Shown here one piece after another: positions 8,518 to 15,373 of a stretch of DNA of 32,043 nucleotides; the stretch's first letter is position 1; each line of letters begins with the position of its first letter. Location of the stretch: the NCBI GenBank assembly GCA_020436935.1, contig JAGQWX010000057.1:1-32043 (forward strand), read 5' to 3'. The notes beneath the pieces were generated by a model. It ran no database searches and had not been told where the DNA came from. It saw only the letters and a list, made by a program, of their open reading frames with translations. Made by a program: the position numbers and the translations under genes. Source of the stretch: Saprospiraceae bacterium. GTDB taxonomy: Bacteria; Bacteroidota; Bacteroidia; Chitinophagales; Saprospiraceae.

Positions 8518-8790
8518 ATGAAAAACGGTTCAGTTTCCTCTATCCTAATTTTATCTGAATTGCTCATTCTGCTGTTGCTTTGGTTAAATAATGAGTTTCT
8601 GGCATCGTTGGTGTCGGCCATTATCGTTGTAGTTTCACTAGCGATCTGGATTGTTGCTGTTATTTCAGAAAAAATTGAAAGATCTAAAGTATCGAGGTCT
8701 TTTTTTAAAACAATACTTATGATAGCACTGATTCCGGTTGTTTTAGCCATATTTTTCTTCTATATTAATGGAGGTATTGAATGGAAATAA
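8518..8790 (+). CDS. Small membrane protein, three predicted helices
   Basis: A 90-residue protein that is mostly hydrophobic, with predicted membrane helices at about 8-24, 27-48 and 65-84. A short basic loop (EKIERSKVSR) separates the second and third. There is no recognisable domain. It starts with ATG at 8518 and ends before the protease gene; the next gene's in-frame upstream ATG at 8768 falls inside it, but that start is not favoured. The antisense frame at 8496-8750 looks like a shadow. Function unknown. Confidence 0.6.
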   Translation: MKNGSVSSILILSELLILLLLWLNNEFLASLVSAIIVVVSLAIWIVAVISEKIERSKVSRSFFKTILMIALIPVVLAIFFFYINGGIEWK

Positions 8791-8820
8791 CAATAAATTA
8801 TATATTAACAAAATATTACA

Positions 8821-8828
8821 TATATTTG
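8821..8828 (+). promoter_or_regulatory. Bacteroidota -7 box (TATATTTG)
   Basis: A perfect TAnnTTTG match lies 23 bases before the ATG at 8852. It predicts a transcript start near 8834, downstream of the alternative ATG at 8768, so it also decides the start codon of the protease. No clear TTG at -33. Confidence 0.6.
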
Positions 8829-8851
8829 CTACCAGTATAGCTATATGTAAA

Positions 8852-11497
8852 ATGAACAGTACTAGGATAAAATTGAGTAAAGCTCTATTGAGCATTTTTT
8901 TGGGATTTGGACTGGTGACAGCATCAGCCCAAAATCAAGGTTGTATTACTGATAAGTTGATGAAGGACCCGACAAGGGTTTCACCAACTTTGATACAAGC
9001 CATTGAAAAAGGTTTACAAGATTTTTCTACCAGATCGGATACCAAAAGAGGCTTTCTGAAGGAAATTACCATTCCTATTCATGTTGTAGTGGTTCATACT
9101 CCGAGGCAGTCGGTGGGCACTGGTGACAACATATCTTTAGATGTAATTAAGGGTCAAATTGAAGTTTTAAATCGCGACTTCAACCGGTTCAACAGGGACT
9201 CCACCAAAACACCTGCACAATTCTCAAGATCTGGCATGGACATCTATTTTTGCCTGGCACAAAAAGATCCATTTGGTGAACCTACGGATGGGGTTACACG
9301 CTACCCGTCGTCTATTTCATTTACACAAAATGAATTTGCCATTAAGGAGGCAACAGGATGGCCAAGATCAGAATATCTGAACATCTATGTCACAAAACTC
9401 GACGAAGGGAATGCAGGATTTGCCTATATTCCCTCAACAGAAACTTTGCCAGACGAAATTCTGGATGGAGTTGTTATCAATGTTGAAAATTTTGGAGGCA
9501 ATGATCAGACCTATACCAAAGGCAGAACTTTGGTGCACGAAGTGGGGCACTTTCTTGGATTAAAACACATTTGGGGTGAAGATGGATGCGATACTGACGA
9601 CGGCATCGCTGACACCCCACAACAAGATACTGCAAATATTGGTTGCCCGGTTCATCCCAAAATAAGTTGCAACAATACCGGAGACATGTTCATGAACTAC
9701 ATGGATTACTCTGCCGATTCGTGTTTGAATGCCTTTACAAAAGAGCAGGTAGCTTATATGACTGAAATCCTTAACACTTCACGGTTTACACTGAGCACTT
9801 CAAACAAAGCCCCGGAATGCACAAAAATATCACCCTTGATTATTGTAGGAGTTTCAAGGATAGTCCCTAAGTGTGCCAACTCAAAAACCGGTAGTCTGGA
9901 ATTATTGATCAATGGAGGTCTTCCGCCATACAAATATTATTTGAATGGATCGGGACAAGATTCTGCACTTTTTAAAGGACTTGTTGGAGGTAATTACAGA
10001 TTGAAAGTGGAAGACTCCTCAGGAAGGAAAGACTCTTTAAACTTTTTCCTTTTTGAACCAGAGGCTTTGAAGATAAAAAATCCTGACATCAAGTATTTTG
10101 GGTGTGATGTTGCAACTGATTCAATTGCAGCTCAGCTTACTGCCACAGGTGGTACCATTGGACCCAATGGTTACACTTTTACTTTTGGAAATATGGGCGA
10201 AAACAGAACAGGAACATTTGTGAACGTGAGACCCGGAAATTATAAGCTTAAGGTGCAGGATTTCAACCAATGCGCTGACTCTATGCAAATCAATGTTTAT
10301 CAGCGAAAATTTTTACAGAAAATCCCTGAAACACTGATTCAGCCCTCATGCAACAATATCAGCGATGGCAGATACAAAATCACTGTTGTAGATAGTTTAA
10401 AAACCTATAGTTATCAGTTGGGTAACCTATTTACCACTGTTCCTGACTTCAGTAACTTGTCGCCTAATGTGTATAATTTTCAGATAAAGGATTCTTTGGG
10501 TTGTATTTTTCAAAGGACCATTGAAATCAAAAATCCACCCCTACTCAAAATAGACAGCGTAGTTTCCACCGAAATGCCTTGCTTCTTTCCGGATACAGGT
10601 AAGATAGTTATTTATGCCAATGGAGGCACCCCACCCTACCAATATTCAGTTGGCAAAGGTTTTAGAACCAGTTCATCCTTTATAGGAAATGGTACAGGGA
10701 GGTTTTCAGGCATTGTTAAAGACAGCAGAAATTGTACCGCAGAATTTGACAAGCCAATCATCATAAAACAGGTCGGAGGCATGGAAATTTCCACTTTAAA
10801 AATTGACGCATATTGCGAAAACAATCCATCAGGCCGCATCGTGATGAATGCTATAGGTGGGTCGGGGAAATATAATTACTATCTCAATGGTACCAGAACA
10901 GCCAATGACATCGCCAATCTATTACCTGGATTTTACCTCGCTACCATCGAAGACGACGTTTCAAAATGTAGCCAGACCGTGGATATGATTGTCGGGCTCC
11001 AACCGCCAATGCAGGCTGTTATTGACACAATTGTTAGAAAAGAAAATGGACTTCTGCAGGTTTCCTTCAATGTTTCTGGCGGTAAGCCTCCGTATCAATA
11101 TTCTCTTGATGGCGGCAACACATTCAAAACCATTCCCATTTTTGACAATGTGAAAGATGGCAACTTCAATTTGCTAGTATTTGATGCAAGCAATTGTCAG
11201 ATATCGAAGGCCTTTTTCCTCACATCAACAAAGGAAATAGAGGACTTCGGGGTCAATGTGTTTCCCAATCCTGTCAATGGCCAACTTTTCATTCAAACCG
11301 AAAATGAGCCGGTAAATGAGTTCAAAGTTGAGCTATACAACCAGAATGGGCAAATAGTACCAGAAAATAAGTATTTTAAATATACAAAAGAAAAATATAT
11401 GTTGCAATTGGACCTGGATGGGTTACCAAATTCGATATATTTTATTAAACTTGCATATAGAAATAAAGCCCTTGTGCATAAAATTATAAAAATTTAA
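8852..11497 (+). CDS. M43 (pappalysin-type) metalloprotease, T9SS cargo with SprB repeats
   Basis: An 881-residue secreted zinc protease. The start is placed at the ATG at 8852 because a signal peptide (MNSTRIKLSKALLSIFLG..., cleavage after TASA) begins there; the open frame extends 28 codons upstream without sense. The zinc site HEVGHFLGLKH is at 229-239 (His229, Glu230, His233, His239), and the Met-turn region MNYMDYSADSC with a following FTKEQVAYM fits M43 proteases. After about residue 330 come some six SprB-like repeats marked by GGLPPYKYYLNG, GGTPPYQYSV and GGKPPYQYSLDGG. The C-terminus, from VNVFPNPVNGQLFI to LVHKIIKI, is a type A T9SS sorting domain. It should be exported by the GldKLMN system and act outside the cell or on its surface. 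The substrate is unknown. A terminator follows. Confidence 0.92.
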   Translation: MNSTRIKLSKALLSIFLGFGLVTASAQNQGCITDKLMKDPTRVSPTLIQAIEKGLQDFSTRSDTKRGFLKEITIPIHVVVVHTPRQSVGTGDNISLDVIKGQIEVLNRDFNRFNRDSTKTPAQFSRSGMDIYFCLAQKDPFGEPTDGVTRYPSSISFTQNEFAIKEATGWPRSEYLNIYVTKLDEGNAGFAYIPSTETLPDEILDGVVINVENFGGNDQTYTKGRTLVHEVGHFLGLKHIWGEDGCDTDDGIADTPQQDTANIGCPVHPKISCNNTGDMFMNYMDYSADSCLNAFTKEQVAYMTEILNTSRFTLSTSNKAPECTKISPLIIVGVSRIVPKCANSKTGSLELLINGGLPPYKYYLNGSGQDSALFKGLVGGNYRLKVEDSSGRKDSLNFFLFEPEALKIKNPDIKYFGCDVATDSIAAQLTATGGTIGPNGYTFTFGNMGENRTGTFVNVRPGNYKLKVQDFNQCADSMQINVYQRKFLQKIPETLIQPSCNNISDGRYKITVVDSLKTYSYQLGNLFTTVPDFSNLSPNVYNFQIKDSLGCIFQRTIEIKNPPLLKIDSVVSTEMPCFFPDTGKIVIYANGGTPPYQYSVGKGFRTSSSFIGNGTGRFSGIVKDSRNCTAEFDKPIIIKQVGGMEISTLKIDAYCENNPSGRIVMNAIGGSGKYNYYLNGTRTANDIANLLPGFYLATIEDDVSKCSQTVDMIVGLQPPMQAVIDTIVRKENGLLQVSFNVSGGKPPYQYSLDGGNTFKTIPIFDNVKDGNFNLLVFDASNCQISKAFFLTSTKEIEDFGVNVFPNPVNGQLFIQTENEPVNEFKVELYNQNGQIVPENKYFKYTKEKYMLQLDLDGLPNSIYFIKLAYRNKALVHKIIKI

Positions 11498-11519
11498 GTT
11501 TTGTAATTCTCTTGATTTT

Positions 11520-11551
11520 ACCCTGGCTCTCCAAAAGCGTCAGGGTTTTTT
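11520..11551 (+). terminator. Rho-independent terminator of the protease gene
   Basis: Arms ACCCTGGC (11520-11527) and GTCAGGGT (11539-11546) form an 8-bp stem with one G-U pair and an 11-base loop, followed by six T residues (11546-11551). Confidence 0.85.
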
Positions 11552-11633
11552 ATTTTAAAACAAAATATTGAAAATCAAAGGCTTGTCAAAGTGAGGCACC
11601 CAATCACTTTCATTGGACGTTTTTGGCAGGACA

Positions 11634-11660
11634 TTGATCGAAACTTTATGGTTTATATTG
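11634..11660 (+). promoter_or_regulatory. Possible promoter of the EI24-mrp cluster
   Basis: TTG (11634-11636), 17 bases, then TATATTG (11654-11660), which is one T short of TAnnTTTG. Transcription would start about 35 bases before the ATG at 11702. It follows a strong terminator, so a promoter is needed in this gap. Confidence 0.35.
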
Positions 11661-11701
11661 TATGATTCCATACTTTTAGGCACAATAAACGCCTGAATCA
11701 A

Positions 11702-12415
11702 ATGTCATTTTTCAGTGGAATATTTGCCTATTTAAATGCTCTTCGGGGCATATCATCCTATCGTCTTGGAACGCAAGTACTCATCGCAGGTTTAATAAGC
11801 CTGGTTTTAGGAGCAGCCACATACTTCATAGTTTTTTATTTTGGAGATGACCTGGGCCAACAACTGATTGATTTGTACCCATTCGAGAAAGGTAAAAATA
11901 TAATGTCAGGCATCGCCGGATGGCTTTCCAGAATTTTACTCGGACTTTTGGTTTTTTTCATTTACAAGTATTTGCTGCTCATCGTATTGAGTCCCATTTT
12001 GAGCATCATATCAGAAAAAGTCGAGGTAAGTCTGACAGGAGATCGGGGCAAAAGATTTTCTCTTTTTGGAGAAATTTTCAGGGCCATAAGATTCAACGCC
12101 AGGAATTTGTACAAAGAAATATTCTACACCATAATATTGTTGCTAGTTGGTTTTATACCCGCGTTTTCTCCATTTGCTCCAATAGCCATTTTTCTCGTCC
12201 AGGGTTACTATCTGGGATTGGGATTTATGGATTTTTTTATGGAACGTCACTTCACATACAGGGAAAGTATTAGGCTGGGAAAAGACAACCGCCTTTGGCT
12301 CTCAGGATTGGGTGCAGCAACCGGACTTACACTATTGCTTCCCGTTCTTGGATTTTTCATCGCTCCAATTCTGGCAACTATAGCAGCTACAGAATTTGGT
12401 ATCAAAAAATATTGA
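11702..12415 (+). CDS. EI24-domain (CysZ-like) integral membrane protein
   Basis: A 237-residue membrane protein with about five to six hydrophobic helices: two in the first 95 residues (TQVLIAGLISLVLGAATYF and ILLGLLVFFIYKYLLLIVL) and others near 135-170 and 205-230. The segment LLIVLSPILSIISEKVE is the landmark of the EI24/CysZ family (PF07264). E. coli CysZ takes up sulfate, but Bacteroidota EI24 proteins have no established substrate and no cys genes lie nearby, so only the family name is offered. It is first in a cluster of four same-strand genes with gaps of 64 and 26 bases and an overlap. Confidence 0.8.
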   Translation: MSFFSGIFAYLNALRGISSYRLGTQVLIAGLISLVLGAATYFIVFYFGDDLGQQLIDLYPFEKGKNIMSGIAGWLSRILLGLLVFFIYKYLLLIVLSPILSIISEKVEVSLTGDRGKRFSLFGEIFRAIRFNARNLYKEIFYTIILLLVGFIPAFSPFAPIAIFLVQGYYLGLGFMDFFMERHFTYRESIRLGKDNRLWLSGLGAATGLTLLLPVLGFFIAPILATIAATEFGIKKY

Positions 12416-12479
12416 CCTGTAATAAAAATCATAGTAGACAAAGCAAACTTCAGCCATCAAAATTGGTTTACTTTGTATT

Positions 12480-12968
12480 ATGATAAGAGAATTGATTGCT
12501 TTAGAGCCGGATTCCCGATTATGGATTTATACCGCAGACCGCTATTTTTCTGAGGAAGAAACCGAATTGGTCAGGGATGACTTGTATGAATTTCTTGAAA
12601 AGTGGACCAGTCACAGTCAACATCTACTGACCTACGGGAATGTTTTTCACCATAGATTTCTCACCATTTTTGTTGATGAAAATGCAGCAGGAAGTGCCTC
12701 AGGTTGTTCTTTGGACGCCTGTACTCATTTTCTTGAAAGCCTGGGAAAAAAATGGGATACCCATTTCTTTGACAGAAGCAAGGTTCATTTTTTGATTGAT
12801 AACCAAGTAATTGAATACGAATACACCGCTCTTCCCCGGTTGATTGCTGATGGTATCATCACAAAAGACACGCTCGTATTTGACCATACCGTAAATACCA
12901 AATTAAGTTTCATCAAAAGGTGGATACACCCTATCGGAGAAACCTGGATGAAAAGATTTTTTAAATAA
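12480..12968 (+). CDS. Conserved Bacteroidota protein, often misnamed 'ABC transporter ATPase'
   Basis: A 162-residue soluble protein. It has SRLWIYTADRYFSEEE near the N-terminus, FLEKWTSHSQ at about 38-47 and a central GSASGCSLDACTHFLES segment, the pattern I recall for a small family widespread in Bacteroidota. Databases often call it an ABC transporter ATPase, but there is no Walker A, no Walker B and no LSGGQ signature here, so that name is unsupported. The Cys within SGCS appears conserved in the family. It lies 26 bases upstream of mrp and is probably cotranscribed. Function unknown. Confidence 0.75.
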   Translation: MIRELIALEPDSRLWIYTADRYFSEEETELVRDDLYEFLEKWTSHSQHLLTYGNVFHHRFLTIFVDENAAGSASGCSLDACTHFLESLGKKWDTHFFDRSKVHFLIDNQVIEYEYTALPRLIADGIITKDTLVFDHTVNTKLSFIKRWIHPIGETWMKRFFK

Positions 12969-12994
12969 CCTATTTCCACCATCAAAAATAGATA

Positions 12995-14086
12995 ATGCTT
13001 GATAATAATGCTATAGTAAACGCACTCAGGTCCGTTAAAGACCCCAAATCAGGACAAAATATATTAACCGCCAAAATGGTTGAAGATCTCCGAATTGAGG
13101 GAAACAACGTCTTTTTTTCCATCGTGCTGAAAAGCAATGATCAGGAAATGAAAACCTCTCTCAACTTTGCCTGCATGGAGGCCATTGCGAAAGTCTATCC
13201 TGACGCAAATGTAAACATACACCTCAAGCTGAAGTCTGATTTTTCTGAAGACGATCAAAGCATTTTGCCACAGGTCAAAAATGTGATAGCTGTCGCTTCA
13301 GGTAAAGGCGGAGTTGGAAAAAGTACAGTTTCAGCCAACATTGCAACCTCTCTTGCCCAACTCGGAGCGAAAGTTGGTTTGCTGGACGCTGACATCTATG
13401 GACCTTCTATTCCAACGATGATGGGAGCTGAGGGTAAAAGGCCAAAAATAGAAATCTTGTATGGCAAACACAAAATAGTGCCTGTAGAAGCTCACGGCGT
13501 GCATCTGATGTCTGTGGGTTTTGTGGTCGAGCCGGAACAGGCAATTGTGCTGAGAGGACCAAGACTTGGAGGCTTGATCAGGCAGTTTCTGCAAGAATGC
13601 CTTTGGCCCGAATTGGATTATCTCATCATTGATCTTCCTCCCGGCACAGGAGATGTGCAATTGACCTTGGTACAAATGATTCCGGTGACGGGAGTAGTTA
13701 TGGTAACCACTCCTCAGAAAGTGGCTTTGATCGATGCGGTTAAAGCCATGAACATGTTTTTAATGCCCAATGTAGCAGTGCCCATTGTAGGCGTAGTTGA
13801 AAACATGTCCTGGTTTACTCCCGAGGAATTGCCCGATAACAAGTATTTTATCTTTGGCCAAGGAGGAGGAAAATCACTGGCGGCGCAATCCAACAGTGTT
13901 CTATTGGGGCAAATTCCTCTGGTACAGAGTGTCAGAGAAGCCGGAGATTCTGGTGCTCCCATTTCATTGACCAAGGGTCACCCTTCACAAATTGCCTTTG
14001 AAAATGTTGCGAAAAATTTGATGCGGCAGGTTTATATCAGAAATGAAACCTTAGAGCCTACCAGAATTGTAAAAATGCAAACTTAA
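12995..14086 (+). CDS. mrp: Mrp/ApbC family P-loop ATPase, iron-sulfur carrier
   Basis: A 363-residue Mrp/NBP35-type protein expected to bind and deliver Fe-S clusters in the cytoplasm. Residues 1-90 form a MIP18/DUF59-like domain (MLDNNAIVNALRSVKDPKSG...). The P-loop ATPase follows, with the deviant Walker A GKGGVGKST at 103-111 and LLDADIYGPSIPTMMG behind it. YLIIDLPPGTGDVQLTL is the Walker B-type region and VENMSWFTPEELPDNKY follows at about 268-284. At that position classical Mrp and ApbC carry a CxxC cluster ligand after ENMS, but here it is replaced by WFTPEEL, so cluster binding would need other residues or a partner. Its TAA stop shares a base with the next ATG (TAATG), which implies translational coupling. 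Confidence 0.93.
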   Translation: MLDNNAIVNALRSVKDPKSGQNILTAKMVEDLRIEGNNVFFSIVLKSNDQEMKTSLNFACMEAIAKVYPDANVNIHLKLKSDFSEDDQSILPQVKNVIAVASGKGGVGKSTVSANIATSLAQLGAKVGLLDADIYGPSIPTMMGAEGKRPKIEILYGKHKIVPVEAHGVHLMSVGFVVEPEQAIVLRGPRLGGLIRQFLQECLWPELDYLIIDLPPGTGDVQLTLVQMIPVTGVVMVTTPQKVALIDAVKAMNMFLMPNVAVPIVGVVENMSWFTPEELPDNKYFIFGQGGGKSLAAQSNSVLLGQIPLVQSVREAGDSGAPISLTKGHPSQIAFENVAKNLMRQVYIRNETLEPTRIVKMQT

Positions 14087-14688
14087 TGGAAGACGGACTT
14101 TATAAAAGACTGCTCGATCTATTCAACAAGGCTGATAAAACACCACCGGATTCCAGACCAACTTTGCATGAAGTTTGGGAATATGATGATTTCTTGAAGG
14201 AATTATCTATGCAACAAATTGCAGAGATCAATGAATTCGTAAATTACATTTCATCTGAATTTGAAAACTGGAGGGAAAATGCTGCATCAATATCGTCCTT
14301 TTCATTCATAGACAACAGCAAAGTATCAGGCTTTGCAATGAGTACATCTAATTCTTTTTTAAATCGCGAATTTTGTCTTCGTTTTATGGCTGTGAGCGCC
14401 AACAGACTCCGTAGCCAGCATTATGTGCTCAAGCTTTCTGAGGTTAAGACACAAAAAAGAGGTGAAAAAATAGAAACTGTATATAAAATTTATCTCAAGC
14501 CATCACACAAGGACCTCACCAGTGGAAAGGCGAATCAGCGTTATGGCAACATCTCCATGGAAACAATTATTGTGAATGATGCCATCAACAAGCTGGTTGT
14601 AAAACTTTCTAAATACTGTGATGCAAACTTCAATGAACCACAGGAATTTGAGGACTTTCTTAAGTCAATGAACAGTTTTAATTACTGA
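14086..14688 (+). CDS. Hypothetical protein coupled to mrp
   Basis: A 200-residue soluble protein I do not recognise. Its ATG overlaps the mrp stop codon by one base, so the two are very likely translated together. The N-terminal third is acidic and helical (for example SMQQIAEINEFVNYISSEFE); the middle has beta-like stretches (FCLRFMAVSANRLRSQHYVL and TVYKIYLKPSHKD) and the end is helical. There is no signal peptide, membrane helix or Cys motif. In many Bacteroidota I expect a NifU-like gene after mrp; this protein does not resemble NifU. Its last seven bases overlap the end of the convergent CvpA-like gene. Confidence 0.75.
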   Translation: MEDGLYKRLLDLFNKADKTPPDSRPTLHEVWEYDDFLKELSMQQIAEINEFVNYISSEFENWRENAASISSFSFIDNSKVSGFAMSTSNSFLNREFCLRFMAVSANRLRSQHYVLKLSEVKTQKRGEKIETVYKIYLKPSHKDLTSGKANQRYGNISMETIIVNDAINKLVVKLSKYCDANFNEPQEFEDFLKSMNSFNY

Positions 14689-15230
14689 TCAGGATTTTCT
14701 TCTTCTTTCTTCAATCCATCTATGGTCTCCAGCGTAATATCCCAAAATTTTGAAAATATAGGTTTAAGATTTGTCAAAACTTTCTGAGACATGTCCGGTA
14801 CTTGAACCAAGTATGGATAGGTAAAGGATTCCTGCTTTGTTTGATCAGAAATCAACTTCACCTTATCTACGAGCCCAATGCCCAAAGCGAGAATAATGGC
14901 AAAGAAGAGGCCCTGTAAAGACGCCCCTGCAGCCTTGTTGATGATGTTGAGATGCACCACTTCCAGAAGTTGTTCCAATTTTTTTCCAATAAATCTGATA
15001 ACGACCATTACACCTATGAACGTAATGGCAATACCAAGGATAAAAGTTATAGCCGGATTGACGCTGATGGATTTTTGCAGAAACTCAATAACAATTGGGG
15101 AAAGCTTGAGTGCGGCAATAATGCCAATGACAAGTGATAAGGTATCAAAAACAGTCTTGATGATGCCCCTTTTAAAACCAAGGTACATGCCGAGAGAAAT
15201 AATAATTGCAGCAAGGATATCTATAATCAT
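14682..15230 (-). CDS. CvpA family membrane protein
   Basis: A 182-residue protein with four hydrophobic segments: 1-20 (MIIDILAAIIISLGMYLGF), about 28-50, 62-85 and 100-122, followed by a hydrophilic charged tail. The sequence GFKRGIIKTVFDTLSLVIGI near the start is the hallmark of the CvpA (colicin V production) family. E. coli CvpA affects colicin V export, purF expression and envelope stress; its role in Bacteroidota is not established. The gene is convergent with and overlaps the end of the mrp cluster by seven bases. It reads alone on the minus strand. Confidence 0.85.
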   Translation of the reverse strand: MIIDILAAIIISLGMYLGFKRGIIKTVFDTLSLVIGIIAALKLSPIVIEFLQKSISVNPAITFILGIAITFIGVMVVIRFIGKKLEQLLEVVHLNIINKAAGASLQGLFFAIILALGIGLVDKVKLISDQTKQESFTYPYLVQVPDMSQKVLTNLKPIFSKFWDITLETIDGLKKEEENPDQ

Positions 15231-15345
15231 TGATCTATATTTATAAAGTCAAATATATGACATCACAAATTAGCAAAGTGCAAAACATAGATTAACTGGG
15301 GCTGTGCATCGGCAAAAAATTATTATAGCCTGCCCTTGGAATCAT

Positions 15346-15353
15346 TAACTTTG
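15346..15353 (+). promoter_or_regulatory. Bacteroidota -7 box (TAACTTTG)
   Basis: A perfect TAnnTTTG match 20 bases before the ATG at 15374, giving a leader of about 14 bases. No TTG is seen at the -33 position. Confidence 0.5.
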
Positions 15354-15373
15354 ATATAATAAATTAATTTTCC

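Noticed and set aside
8496-8750. 84-codon antisense frame over the small membrane protein
   Set aside because: Antisense to a strongly hydrophobic frame that fits a membrane protein better; no promoter seen for it.
13331-13675. 114-codon minus-strand frame inside mrp
   Set aside because: Antisense to a highly conserved gene; its composition is that of the complement of mrp.
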